DNA of 41,685 nt from Oleispira sp963933055 (GTDB lineage: Bacteria > Pseudomonadota > Gammaproteobacteria > Pseudomonadales > Oceanobacteraceae), in contig CAWVSY010000032.1 in the NCBI GenBank assembly GCA_963933055.1, positions 1 through 41,685 of the forward strand. The letters run 5' to 3'. Below, one piece after another: positions 16,778-25,648 of this stretch; the first letter of the stretch is position 1; each line of letters opens with the position of its first letter. The notes beneath the pieces are model-generated. The model saw only the letters and a program-made list of their open reading frames with translations. It did not search any database and was not told where the DNA came from. The position numbers were made by a program, and so were the translations under genes.

Positions 16778-17503
16778 ATGCAAAAAAGGCAAGAGATTCA
16801 GCAAAAGTCCCGCTTAGGTCTTCTGCTCATCAATAAAGGACTTATTACCTCCTCGCAGCTAGATGAAGCGTTACAGCTGCAAAATCGCACAGGAATGCGC
16901 TTAGGTGAAGTATTAATTAATAAAGGCTGGATTACCGAACGACAACTTAATCGCTCATTAAAAAAGCAGACCCGATACCGCTATGTGGCGGCACTGGTCG
17001 CAATACTGCTAGGGCCAATACAGCCTTTTATGGCATCGGCCAGCGTTGAAAGGGAACCTATCTCAACAGAACAAATTGTCGAACAAAAAGAACACATCTA
17101 TCCTGCTGAATTTTCTGGCTTAACCAGTCTGACGGATAGCGACATGGGCAATGTAACCGCACAAGGGGTCAACGAAAACCTAGCCCGCTTGCAAGATATT
17201 ATGGCCGGCACACAAGGCAACAATAGCAATCAAAATACCTTAGAGACCATCGGTAGCTTATTATTACCGGCAACAGACTTGCTCGATGCCGATGTTGAAA
17301 TGACAGGAGTAACTTATGGTAAAGGGCAAAATACTAGCCTGAATGAAGATGGTAGCATTCAGTTAGCACTACCGACTCACATAGAAGAAATTGCGTTCAA
17401 AAATATCCGAGTAAAAGGTTCTGAAAATCAACACATGGGTGATCTATTTATCAGAGGTATTGATTTATCCAATGTGAATGTATCGATCAAAGTTCACAAC
17501 TGA
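16778..17503 (+). CDS. MshEN-type c-di-GMP-binding domain fused to a membrane segment and exported domain
   Basis: A 241-residue protein that I do not recognise as a named family. Residues 12-64 contain two matching 24-residue motifs, R12-Q35 and R41-Q64, separated by exactly five residues. Each reads RLGxxLxxxGxITxxxLxxxLxxQ, the pattern known for the MshEN (GspE N-terminal-like) c-di-GMP-binding domain. A membrane helix follows (about 69-87, ALVAILLGPIQPF). The remaining 150 residues would then be outside the cytoplasm: an acidic linker with LTSLTDSDMGNVTAQ, then a beta-rich C-terminus. The LTDSDMGNVTAQ phrase resembles the start of some exported surface or pilus-like gammaproteobacterial proteins. 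It looks monocistronic and is followed by a strong terminator. Confidence 0.7.
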   Translation: MQKRQEIQQKSRLGLLLINKGLITSSQLDEALQLQNRTGMRLGEVLINKGWITERQLNRSLKKQTRYRYVAALVAILLGPIQPFMASASVEREPISTEQIVEQKEHIYPAEFSGLTSLTDSDMGNVTAQGVNENLARLQDIMAGTQGNNSNQNTLETIGSLLLPATDLLDADVEMTGVTYGKGQNTSLNEDGSIQLALPTHIEEIAFKNIRVKGSENQHMGDLFIRGIDLSNVNVSIKVHN

Positions 17504-17531
17504 TATTGATAAATACCTAAAGACACACAAA

Positions 17532-17570
17532 AAAGCCCGAATAATCATAAGATCATTCGGGCTTTCTTTT
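17532..17570. terminator. Terminator between the MshEN-like gene and secF
   Basis: AAAGCCCGAAT at 17532-17542 pairs perfectly with 17555-17565, and the loop can pair further apart from one mismatch. A T-rich tract follows to 17570 and an A-tract precedes, so it can serve both convergent genes. Confidence 0.9.
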
Positions 17571-17589
17571 GCATGAAGAGAATCAACAA

Positions 17590-18525
17590 CTAAGGACGAT
17601 CGTCTATTTCTTCTTCAAGCTCAGCAGGAATCAAATCTTCGCGACTGATATTCATCATCAGCAAAATATTGGCGGCAACATAGATAGAAGAATACGTACC
17701 CACAACAACACCAATAAATAAACCTAATGCAAAGTTGTGAATCAGCTCACCCCCTAAAAACATTAATGCAACCAATACCAACGCCGTGGTTAACGAGGTC
17801 ATAATGGTACGACCTAGCGTCTGGTTTAATGATAAGTTAATCACTTCAATCGCATCACCTTTACGCACAATACGGAAGTTTTCACGAATACGATCGGCAA
17901 CAACAATCGTATCGTTAAGCGAATAACCAATCACCGCAAGCAGTGCCGCAAAAACAGTTAGGTCAAAGTCCCATTGAAAAATGGAGAACAAGCCAAGAAT
18001 AATAACTACGTCATGAAAAAGAGCCAAAACAGCGCCGACAGAGAACTTAAACTGAAAGCGGAATGCCACATAAAGCATCACAACAAACAGTGCCATCAAA
18101 AGTGCCAAACCGCCTTGGTCTCTTAATTCTTCACCAACTTGGCTGCCAACAAACTCACTACGTCGCAGTTCAACTTCATTAATGACTTCGCCATTTAAAA
18201 GCTCGCCGGTTCGCAATGCCTCAAGTACTTCAGCACCTAAGTTATCTCGGTAGGCTTCTGACATGCGAATTAAAATATCAGTTTCGCTACCAAAATGCTG
18301 CACCGTAGAACCTAGAAAACCAGACTCATCTAACTGAGCTCTAATTTTCTGAATATCAGCAGGCTGCTGGTAAGAGACTTCTAATAACGTTCCACCGGTG
18401 AAATCCAAACCAAAATTTAAGCCTTTAGTGGCTAATGAGGCGATGGATAAAAGCAGTAAAACGGCTGAAATAATCATGGCTGCTTTACGCAGCTTCATGA
18501 AATCAAAATTTAAGTTAGCAACCAT
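17590..18525 (-). CDS. secF: Protein translocase subunit SecF
   Basis: SecF pairs with SecD in the inner membrane and uses the proton gradient to help complete protein export through SecYEG. The 311 residues hold six membrane helices: one near the N-terminus (about 12-35), a periplasmic loop, then five from about 135. Family signatures include LNFGLDFTGGTLLEV (32-46), FHDVVIILGLF and GYSLNDTIVVADRIREN. The start codon overlaps the secD stop in a TAATG arrangement (18523-18527), which indicates coupled translation. It is the last gene of the queA-tgt-yajC-secD-secF operon. Confidence 0.97.
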   Translation of the reverse strand: MVANLNFDFMKLRKAAMIISAVLLLLSIASLATKGLNFGLDFTGGTLLEVSYQQPADIQKIRAQLDESGFLGSTVQHFGSETDILIRMSEAYRDNLGAEVLEALRTGELLNGEVINEVELRRSEFVGSQVGEELRDQGGLALLMALFVVMLYVAFRFQFKFSVGAVLALFHDVVIILGLFSIFQWDFDLTVFAALLAVIGYSLNDTIVVADRIRENFRIVRKGDAIEVINLSLNQTLGRTIMTSLTTALVLVALMFLGGELIHNFALGLFIGVVVGTYSSIYVAANILLMMNISREDLIPAELEEEIDDRP

Positions 18526-20426
18526 TACTTAGCATCCTCAACCGTCAAATTATTTTTTGTTATCGCATCTTTATTGATTCCGCCAATAGAGAGCGTATTG
18601 ATACGACGACCGCCATAAGTCATGTTCACCAAAGAACGAGTCAATACAATGGCTGTAAACATGGAAGTGATAATGCCCAACGACAGCGTCACGGCAAAAC
18701 CTTTCACAGGACCCGTACCGACTGCAAACAAAATAACAGCAACAATTAAGGTAGTTAAGTTTGCATCAAAAATCGTCACAAATGCACGATCATAACCTTC
18801 ATTGATAGCATGCTGCGGAGAGCGACCATCATTAAGCTCTTCTCGTATACGAGAGAAAATAAGCACATTCGCATCAACCGCCATACCCACCGTTAATACA
18901 ATACCGGCAATGCCCGGCAAGGTTAACGTCGCACCAATCATCGACATCAAGGCAATAAGAATAACCAAGTTAAAGAACAATGCGATGTTGGCATAGAAAC
19001 CAAATAGACGATAGAAAATCATCATAAAGACAAGGACAAGGGCTAAGCCAACCAAAACAGAAGTTACACCCTGCTCGATATTATCTTTACCCAAACTTGG
19101 ACCAACAGTACGCTCCTCAACAAAATACATAGGCGCTGCCAATGCACCCGCACGTAATAATAATGCTAGCTCAGACGCTTCTGCTGGCTCTAAACCGGTA
19201 ATACGGAAACTAGACCCTAACTGGCTTTGAATCGTTGCTAACGAAATGATGCCACGGGTTTCCGTGTATTTAGTGATAGCAACTTCTTTACCGTCTTGCA
19301 TTTCATAACGAGTGGTTGGCTTTTGTTCAATAAACAATACCGCCATACGACGCTTAATCGCTTTCCGCGTTACTTTAGCCATAATATTAGCGCCGGTTGA
19401 ATCAAGACTAATATTTACTTGAGGCTGGCCGTTTTCATCAAAAGAAGGCTGAGCATTGGTGACACGATCACCTGAAATGATTTCTTGTTTCTCAACCCGC
19501 GCGCTGCGGAAATCATCGTTACGGAAATTATATTCTTCGTTAGAAAAACGCCCCGCATCGGGCTCCGCCTCTAAACGGAACGATAAGTTTGCCGCTTTGC
19601 CCAATACTTTTTTAGCAGTTGCCGTATCTTGCACACCCGGAAGCTGAACAACAATTCGATTAGAACCTTGACGTTGAACCAACGGCTCAGCAACACCCAA
19701 TTCGTTCACACGATTTCGAATGGTGGTTAAATTCTGTTTTACCGCATAACTTTGCAGATCTTTAACTTTCTGCTCAGTCAGCGCCAAGATTACATCATTC
19801 GCTTTATTCGATACGGTCGTCGCGCGAAAATCAGCCATTTCACGGCCTAAAAAGGTATCCGCTTGATCTTGAAGTTCTTCGGTTTTAAAACTAATACGTA
19901 AGCTGTTTTCTTCAATCGTGACACGACGATATTTAATATCTTCTTCGCGCAATAAGCGTTTCACTTCAGCCTGATAGTTCTTCATCTGGCCTTTCATGTA
20001 GCTTTCCATATCCACTTCCATTAAGAAGTGAACGCCGCCGCTTAGATCTAGACCCAACGTCATCGGGCCGGCACCTATATCCAATAACCATTGAGGTGTT
20101 GTGGGTGCACGGTTAAGAGCGACAACAAATTCATCACCTAGCATACGCTGAAGTCTATCTTTTGCTGGCAGTTGCTGCTCATTATCGGTTAAGCGAAATA
20201 ATACGGTACCACCAGTAACTTCTTCACCAAAAAAATCAATATTATTTTCTATTAGATTGGCTCGAATTTGTTCCAAAGAACGCTCAGACAATACCGCACC
20301 GGATTTGTTCGGAGTGATCTGAATCGCAGGGTCGGGCGGGTATAAATTAGGTACTGAATAGATAACCGCTAATGCGAGTACCAGAACAATCAGTAGGTTT
20401 TTCCATAAAGGGTATTTGTTGAGCAT
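18525..20426 (-). CDS. secD: Protein translocase subunit SecD
   Basis: SecD is an RND-type inner-membrane protein with a large periplasmic domain. The start at 20426 (MLNKYPLWKN) matches the E. coli N-terminus and leaves seven bases after AGGG; an ATG one codon earlier is possible. This gives 633 residues. One N-terminal helix (about 9-27) is followed by the periplasmic P1 domain with GLDLSGGVHFLMEVD, and five C-terminal helices from about 450. The conserved GMAVDANVLIFSRIREEL in the fourth helix carries the aspartate needed for proton flow. A hairpin lies between yajC and this gene. Confidence 0.97.
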   Translation of the reverse strand: MLNKYPLWKNLLIVLVLALAVIYSVPNLYPPDPAIQITPNKSGAVLSERSLEQIRANLIENNIDFFGEEVTGGTVLFRLTDNEQQLPAKDRLQRMLGDEFVVALNRAPTTPQWLLDIGAGPMTLGLDLSGGVHFLMEVDMESYMKGQMKNYQAEVKRLLREEDIKYRRVTIEENSLRISFKTEELQDQADTFLGREMADFRATTVSNKANDVILALTEQKVKDLQSYAVKQNLTTIRNRVNELGVAEPLVQRQGSNRIVVQLPGVQDTATAKKVLGKAANLSFRLEAEPDAGRFSNEEYNFRNDDFRSARVEKQEIISGDRVTNAQPSFDENGQPQVNISLDSTGANIMAKVTRKAIKRRMAVLFIEQKPTTRYEMQDGKEVAITKYTETRGIISLATIQSQLGSSFRITGLEPAEASELALLLRAGALAAPMYFVEERTVGPSLGKDNIEQGVTSVLVGLALVLVFMMIFYRLFGFYANIALFFNLVILIALMSMIGATLTLPGIAGIVLTVGMAVDANVLIFSRIREELNDGRSPQHAINEGYDRAFVTIFDANLTTLIVAVILFAVGTGPVKGFAVTLSLGIITSMFTAIVLTRSLVNMTYGGRRINTLSIGGINKDAITKNNLTVEDAK

Positions 20427-20484
20427 CATACTGCCCTATCGTTATTTATTAATTTAATTTGAAGGTTTTCTGACCGCATCACAC

Positions 20485-20512
20485 AACAAAGGCAGCCGAA
20501 GCTGCCTTTGTT
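20485..20512 (-). terminator. UUCG-capped hairpin between yajC and secD (attenuator-like)
   Basis: A perfect 12-base stem (AACAAAGGCAGC at 20485-20496, complement at 20501-20512). Read in the direction of transcription the loop is UUCG closed by C-G, a known ultra-stable tetraloop. The 3' arm ends in UUUGUU, a weak U-tract. It could be a partial terminator or an RNA-stability element inside the operon. Confidence 0.65.
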
Positions 20513-20526
20513 TATTGCGATAACGA

Positions 20527-20892
20527 TTAAGCTTTAATGCCTTTAATCGTGCCTTTTGGCAAGGCCGCAACAATGGCTGATTTTTGTACTGGCAATTGAA
20601 CATTGTCAGCCACTTCAATCATCAAAAAGTCATCATTCACTTTGATGACTTTACCGACCAAACCACCCGCCGTTGCAACTTCGTCACCTTTAGCCAAATC
20701 GCTTAATAGTGATTTATGCTCTTTTTGACGCTTGCTTTGTGGACGCCATAGCAAAAAGTAAAAGATTAATAAAAAGCCGCCCAAAAAGATAAGCTGGCCA
20801 GTCACACCCATAGGGTCTTGAGCGGGTGCTTCAGCAAACGCTGATACAGGTGCCAATAATGCGGCCGCAGCCATCAAAGATTTTAAGTTCAT
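20527..20892 (-). CDS. yajC: Preprotein translocase accessory subunit YajC
   Basis: YajC is a small single-span inner-membrane protein associated with SecDF. I choose the third in-frame ATG (20892), which has GGA seven bases upstream; two earlier ATGs (20898, 20904) are possible. This gives 121 residues. An N-terminal hydrophobic stretch (MNLKSLMAAAALLAPVSAFA) resembles a signal sequence, then GQLIFLGGFLLIFYFLLWRPQ forms the conserved membrane helix with the family RPQxKRxKEH motif. The cytoplasmic domain includes LAKGDEVATAGGLVGKV. Confidence 0.94.
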   Translation of the reverse strand: MNLKSLMAAAALLAPVSAFAEAPAQDPMGVTGQLIFLGGFLLIFYFLLWRPQSKRQKEHKSLLSDLAKGDEVATAGGLVGKVIKVNDDFLMIEVADNVQLPVQKSAIVAALPKGTIKGIKA

Positions 20893-20975
20893 GTTCATTT
20901 CCATTAGATCAGTTTCAGTAATATATCAAATTTTTATGCAAAGTGTTGTCAAACCACTGCAATTAAACAATCTAT

Positions 20976-22118
20976 CTAAACGTCAGTCTCAAGCGCAGGC
21001 ACTTCAAGCTCACGCGCCGCGTAAAAGTCGCTCACAAATTGATCAAAAGTTCCTTCATCCAACGCTTTACGCATATCCGCCATTAATATTTGGTAATAAC
21101 GTAAGTTATGAATGGTATTCAAAGTAGACCCTAAGATCTCTTTGCACTTATCCAAATGATGCAAGTAAGCACGTGAGAAATTTTTACAGGTATAACAATC
21201 ACATTTATCATCCAAAGGACGTATATCTGTTTTATGGGTTGCGTTGCGTAATTTCAAGACCCCAGTGTGCGTAAAGATGTGAGCGTTACGCGCATTTCGC
21301 GTTGGCATCACACAATCGAACATATCCACACCGCGACGAACGCCTTCAACCAAATCTTCCGGTTTACCAACGCCCATTAAATATCGAGGCTTATCCGTAG
21401 GCATTTGAGGAGTAACATGCGATAAAATTCGCATCATATCTTCTTTTGGCTCACCCACACTTAAACCACCAATGGCATAACCATCGAAGTTTATATCTGA
21501 AAGTTTTGCTAAAGACTCATCACGTAAATCTTCGTACATGCCACCTTGAATAATCCCAAACAAAGCTGAAGGGCTATCACCGTGTGCATCTTTTGAACGC
21601 TGCGCCCAACGCAAGGATAAACGCATAGAATCTGCAGCTTCTTGTGGCGTAGCAGGATGCGGCGTACATTCATCAAAAATCATGACAATGTCAGACCCTA
21701 AATCGCGCTGCACTTGCATCGAGCTTTCAGGAGACATGAAGACTTTTTCACCGTTTACCGGTGAACGAAACGCCACACCTTCTTCGGTAATTTTACGCAT
21801 CTTTCCTAAGCTGAAAACTTGGAAGCCGCCGGAGTCGGTTAAAATAGGCTTATCCCACTGAGTAAAATCATGCAGATCGCCATGCATTTTAATAATCTCA
21901 GTACCTGGGCGTAACATTAGGTGGAAGGTATTTCCTAAAATAATATCCGCACCAATATCTTCAATTTGCTGCGGGGTCATACCTTTCACAGTACCGTAGG
22001 TTCCTACCGGCATGAATGCTGGAGTCTCAACTTTACCGCGTGGAAACGTCAAAGTACCACGACGAGCATTACCCGAAGTGCCTTTGAGTTCAAAATCCAT
22101 AAAACATTTTCTAGTCAT
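20976..22118 (-). CDS. tgt: Queuine tRNA-ribosyltransferase (tRNA-guanine transglycosylase)
   Basis: Tgt swaps guanine-34 of GUN-anticodon tRNAs for the queuosine precursor preQ1. The 380 residues have D95 in LTDSGGFQVFS, nucleophile D268 in MFDCVMPTRNARN, and a zinc site of C306, C308, C311 and H337. The start at 22118 is supported by AAGG six bases upstream and gives six residues more than E. coli Tgt; MDFELKG at 22100 is the conventional start but lacks a ribosome site. With the longer start it overlaps the queA stop by eight bases. It is the second gene of the operon and acts just before QueA in the pathway. Confidence 0.97.
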   Translation of the reverse strand: MTRKCFMDFELKGTSGNARRGTLTFPRGKVETPAFMPVGTYGTVKGMTPQQIEDIGADIILGNTFHLMLRPGTEIIKMHGDLHDFTQWDKPILTDSGGFQVFSLGKMRKITEEGVAFRSPVNGEKVFMSPESSMQVQRDLGSDIVMIFDECTPHPATPQEAADSMRLSLRWAQRSKDAHGDSPSALFGIIQGGMYEDLRDESLAKLSDINFDGYAIGGLSVGEPKEDMMRILSHVTPQMPTDKPRYLMGVGKPEDLVEGVRRGVDMFDCVMPTRNARNAHIFTHTGVLKLRNATHKTDIRPLDDKCDCYTCKNFSRAYLHHLDKCKEILGSTLNTIHNLRYYQILMADMRKALDEGTFDQFVSDFYAARELEVPALETDV

Positions 22119-23166
22119 TTTTTGCCTTACTTAAATCTGCTTTCTTTGGGCGCGGTATAAACATACTGTCGCCATAACTGTAAAAACGGTATTTTTCTTT
22201 AATCGCGCAATCATAGGCGCTTAAAGTATGTTCTTTGCCAGCAAATGCTGAGACCAACATAATCAAGGTCGATTCAGGTAAATGAAAATTAGTAATGAGT
22301 GCATCCACTGATTTAAATTCATACCCAGGATAAATAAAGATTTGCGTATCATCATTAAACGGCTGAATAGTGCCACTCTGACTCGCACTTTCTAAACTGC
22401 GTACCGAGGTTGTTCCTACGGCAATCACGCGATTACCACGAGCACGCGCGGCATTCACTTGATCGCATAAATGCTGATCAACATCGACATATTCTGAATG
22501 CATTGTATGATCATTAACATCATCAACTTGCACGGGCTGAAATGTGCCCGCACCCACATGCAAAGTCACATAACCAAAATCAATACCTTTGGCTTTTAAA
22601 CGCTCTAATAGTGGATCATCAAAATGCAATCCTGCGGTTGGCGCTGCAACCGCGCCATCATGCTCGGCATAAACCGTTTGGTAGCGCTCTTTATCATTTT
22701 CGACATCGGCGCGATCCATATAATGGGGCAATGGCATGTGGCCTTCTGCTTCTAAAATCTCAAAGACTGGACGAGAATCTAAAAACTTAAGCTCAAACAA
22801 CGCCCCCTTACGGCCCAATACTTCAACGTCAGCGCCACCCAATACAATGCGCTGACCCGCTTTAGGGGAACGAGAAGATTTAACATGGGCAATCACATGA
22901 TGCTCATCCAACACCCGTTCTACCAATGCCTCTAACTTTCCACCACTTTCTTTTTGGCCATATAAGCGCGCAGGAATCACCTTGGTATTATTAAATACTA
23001 ATAAATCCCCAGGATTTAATAAGCCTTCTAAATCACGAAAACCATTATGCTCAATAGCACCTGTTTCACCGTCTACACACAATAAGCGGGAAGCACTGCG
23101 CTCTTCCATTGGAAAGCGGGCAATTAATTCATCGGGAAGGTCAAAACTAAAATCACTGGTTTTCAT
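22111..23166 (-). CDS. queA: S-adenosylmethionine:tRNA ribosyltransferase-isomerase
   Basis: QueA transfers the ribosyl part of S-adenosylmethionine to preQ1 in tRNA to make epoxyqueuosine. I start at the ATG at 23166 (MKTSDFSFDLP), which aligns with the E. coli protein; a GTG three codons earlier also exists, and neither has a clear ribosome site. The 351 residues show the family signatures PMEERSASRLL, GDLLVFNNTKVIPARL, PTAGLHF and ALITNFHLPESTLIMLVSAF. It is the first gene of the operon. The 240 bases upstream separate it from a divergent tRNA gene. Confidence 0.96.
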   Translation of the reverse strand: MKTSDFSFDLPDELIARFPMEERSASRLLCVDGETGAIEHNGFRDLEGLLNPGDLLVFNNTKVIPARLYGQKESGGKLEALVERVLDEHHVIAHVKSSRSPKAGQRIVLGGADVEVLGRKGALFELKFLDSRPVFEILEAEGHMPLPHYMDRADVENDKERYQTVYAEHDGAVAAPTAGLHFDDPLLERLKAKGIDFGYVTLHVGAGTFQPVQVDDVNDHTMHSEYVDVDQHLCDQVNAARARGNRVIAVGTTSVRSLESASQSGTIQPFNDDTQIFIYPGYEFKSVDALITNFHLPESTLIMLVSAFAGKEHTLSAYDCAIKEKYRFYSYGDSMFIPRPKKADLSKAKND

Positions 23167-23353
23167 GAAAGTCACTGAAATAAGTTGCTGGCAAGTACGA
23201 ATTCAATCGATTATCGAGGCCGCATTTTACCTGAGCAGGCTATACAAGTTAAGCAACGATTGAGTACGAAAGGCAATAGACAAGTAGAATTGACACTTCA
23301 CGACATAAAGTAGGGCAAGATAATGAAAATAAACAGGTTTTTCATAGAAGTAG

Positions 23354-23381
23354 TTGACAGGGTTTTTAAAAACAGTATTAT
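23354..23381 (+). promoter_or_regulatory. Promoter of tRNA-Leu
   Basis: A perfect -35 TTGACA at 23354-23359, a 16-base spacer, and a -10 TATTAT at 23376-23381. The bases after the -10 (ACGCGGCC) are GC-rich, like the discriminators of stable-RNA promoters under stringent control. The tRNA begins about 25 bases further on. Confidence 0.85.
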
Positions 23382-23406
23382 ACGCGGCCTCTGAACGAGA
23401 TTCAGT

Positions 23407-23493
23407 GCCAGTGTGGTGAAATTGGTAGACACGCCGGATTCAAAATCCGGTTCCTTCACGGGAGTGGCGGTTCGACTCCGCCCACTGGTACCA
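23407..23493 (+). tRNA. tRNA-Leu, anticodon CAA
   Basis: An 87-base class-II tRNA. The acceptor arm GCCAGTG (23407-23413) pairs with CACTGGT near the 3' end, followed by discriminator A and an encoded CCA at 23491-23493. The anticodon stem CCGGA/TCCGG holds the loop TTCAAAA, so the anticodon is CAA (reads UUG codons). A long variable arm and the T-arm GGCGGTTCGACTCCGCC are visible. No attachment-site duplication or integrase is seen next to it. Confidence 0.96.
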
Positions 23494-23705
23494 TTTATTC
23501 TTTGTCCTCAGCTTATTCGCAAGCTACAAAAATATTTGATACACAAGATTGAAATATCGCAACAATATCATTATTAATTAACTCATAATACATCTGTATT
23601 AATATCTACTAGCATCCAAAATTTATGCTCATTTACACGACTATTTAATTCCCCAGTCAGCTGTTAAAATACAATACAATCTCATTATTTTTTAAGCTGA
23701 ATTCT

Positions 23706-24161
23706 ATGTCCGACATTAACCTCCCCTCCGCTCCTTTATGGCGCCGCCTAGCAGCCATGGTTTATGATTTATTTAATGTCGTTGGTATTAGCTTTTTATT
23801 AGCGGCCATCTTGATTCCCACAAGCTCACATTTATTTAATAACGGCGAGCCAATCGGTGAATTGCCTATTCCGGTCGCCGCCAGTTATTTCTTTATTATC
23901 ATCTTCTTTTTTTATACAACTTTTTGGCGCCGTAAACGTCAAACGCTCGGCATGAAAGCTTGGGGATTAAAAATTGCGAATGAACTGAAACCACAAACCC
24001 CACTTTCTCTTGGCCAATGCATGCTTCGTATTGGTATTGGCTTTTTCTCAATTGGATTAGGGGGCTTAGGTTTTTGGTGGGCTCTGTGGGATAAGCAAGA
24101 AAAAACGTGGCATGACCACGCTTCGTTTACTCGCATCGTATTTGATCCAGAAGCGAGTTAA
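23706..24161 (+). CDS. RDD family membrane protein
   Basis: A 151-residue inner-membrane protein with three hydrophobic stretches (about 17-38, 58-72, 106-127). It has the family's arginine-rich start LWRRLAAMVYD (11-21), the QTLGMKAWGLKI motif (80-91), and the closing DKQEKTWHDHAS. The R-D-D residues that name the family are represented by R13/R14, D21 and the C-terminal aspartates. RDD proteins are poorly characterised; some are linked to ion or compatible-solute exchange. It stands alone downstream of the tRNA. Confidence 0.9.
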   Translation: MSDINLPSAPLWRRLAAMVYDLFNVVGISFLLAAILIPTSSHLFNNGEPIGELPIPVAASYFFIIIFFFYTTFWRRKRQTLGMKAWGLKIANELKPQTPLSLGQCMLRIGIGFFSIGLGGLGFWWALWDKQEKTWHDHASFTRIVFDPEAS

Positions 24162-24182
24162 TTGCATTAACCATCACTTAAA

Positions 24183-24210
24183 AAGCCATTATAAATTTTC
24201 ATAATGGCTT
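24183..24210. terminator. Hairpin between RDD gene and cytochrome gene
   Basis: A perfect 10-base stem (AAGCCATTAT at 24183-24192, complement at 24201-24210) with an 8-base loop. On the minus strand it is followed by a run of five T, so it should terminate the cytochrome transcript. It may also serve the RDD gene, though the plus-strand T-run is poor. Confidence 0.75.
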
Positions 24211-24241
24211 AGAACTCAATACGTTCAAAAATACACATGAG

Positions 24242-25570
24242 CTAAGGCGCTAAAGTAAGCCCGCAATCATTAGCCGGTAATGAATTAATCCAAGCCTTGA
24301 TCAACTCAACCCCTTCCTTATGAATACTTGCTCGACCCAACTCCGGCATTTTATGACGGCCATCATTGGTATTCATTCGATAAAGTAAATAAGATTTATC
24401 TGCATGCTGTGGAATTACATCCCTAGGATACTGATTATAACCCGTATCATCGGCAGGGTATCCACCCGCAACAGCTGTTTTACAGATACCGAAGCGACCA
24501 GGGTCAGCCGAAAAATCACGATTAAATTCCACCGTTAAACCACTATCACCGGCCGCGCCAGCATAGTTAGGGGTAGGAATCGTTAACCCGTCACGATGGC
24601 AATGAGCACAATTAATATCCAAATACCCTCGTGCCATAACCGCTAACTCTTCAGTCGATAATCCAGTGAGCTCAGTGGCATCGTTAAAAATCGGCGCAGA
24701 ATCAATACCCGTTTTATCGACCGGTACACCTGCCAAAATACCCGCGCTTTCCCAGTGCGCTAATTGATTTTCAATCTGAGTCCCGTAGTCATAATCGTAA
24801 TTTAAAAAACGCGCTTTTGGCCCAATAGGTTTAAAGATTGATTTACGCCTATCCGTAGGATCATTACGATCAAGAACCGGTACAACCGCATGGCAATTTG
24901 TACATTGATTCTTTTGAGGCACACCATAATCAAATGTTAATGGCGTGCCATCATGAATAATACTCACATCAGCAATGGTCTTGCCAGTCACTATGTAAGA
25001 AGCATCGGCTTCTGAATCCCAATAATAAGGAAGAGCCGTCCAGCCATCAGCACGATGAATTAATAAGCGGGTTTCAATATGAGTTTCATTAATGCCACGC
25101 TTAGACGTATCAGCAGACATAGAAAAAGTTTTGACTAAAACAGAGCCCACAGGAAATTCAATCACCTCGTTCTCTGAATAGGTCGCAACCTTTCCTTCAG
25201 GCACAAAAACAAAGCGATATTTAGTGGCATAATCGGTGAATAAAGGCGTTGATAAATCATAAGGAATACCATTCCCATTCGGCCCAACAGCCGGATTCTT
25301 TGCATCTATAAATAAATTATAGTCCGATAATTTAGGGCAGTTTTCAGTCAACAGAGCCTCCCAATTAATACCTGGAATATTTTGAGCGCACAACTCAAGC
25401 CCCGTCACCGCATCAGGGACGTCAACTGAACCAGAAGAGTCGGGTATATTTTCTGTGGCGGAGCTTGTAGAACCAGAGCCCGATCCTCCCCCACAAGCTA
25501 CAAGCAATACACCTGATAATAAACAGGCCAACCCTTTGGAAGTAATTTGAAATCCGTTTTTTATATTCAT
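24242..25570 (-). CDS. Di-haem c-type cytochrome lipoprotein (SO2930/HNE_0200-like)
   Basis: The start at 25570 has GAGGA seven bases upstream; a longer frame to 25627 lacks support. The 442-residue precursor has a lipoprotein signal with lipobox LVAC (C26) and a Gly/Ser-rich linker. Two haem-c sites are present, C223-TN-C226-H227 and C321-AH-C324-H325. M408 in HKMPELGR could be the distal ligand of the second haem. The overall pattern resembles the SO2930-type di-haem cytochromes (HNE_0200 family), which are often encoded beside beta-helix proteins like the one upstream here. It is probably membrane-tethered in the periplasm or at the outer membrane. The electron donor and acceptor are unknown. 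Confidence 0.82.
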   Translation of the reverse strand: MNIKNGFQITSKGLACLLSGVLLVACGGGSGSGSTSSATENIPDSSGSVDVPDAVTGLELCAQNIPGINWEALLTENCPKLSDYNLFIDAKNPAVGPNGNGIPYDLSTPLFTDYATKYRFVFVPEGKVATYSENEVIEFPVGSVLVKTFSMSADTSKRGINETHIETRLLIHRADGWTALPYYWDSEADASYIVTGKTIADVSIIHDGTPLTFDYGVPQKNQCTNCHAVVPVLDRNDPTDRRKSIFKPIGPKARFLNYDYDYGTQIENQLAHWESAGILAGVPVDKTGIDSAPIFNDATELTGLSTEELAVMARGYLDINCAHCHRDGLTIPTPNYAGAAGDSGLTVEFNRDFSADPGRFGICKTAVAGGYPADDTGYNQYPRDVIPQHADKSYLLYRMNTNDGRHKMPELGRASIHKEGVELIKAWINSLPANDCGLTLAP

Positions 25571-25648
25571 AAATAATCCTCGGAATAAATACTGACAAAG
25601 TAAGCCCTGTTGTTTAACAGGGCCCACTCAATAGACGTGACAATGGCC

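Noticed and set aside
23407..23705. tRNA-Leu as an integration site for a mobile element
   Set aside because: No integrase, no repeat of the tRNA 3' end and no change of gene character downstream.
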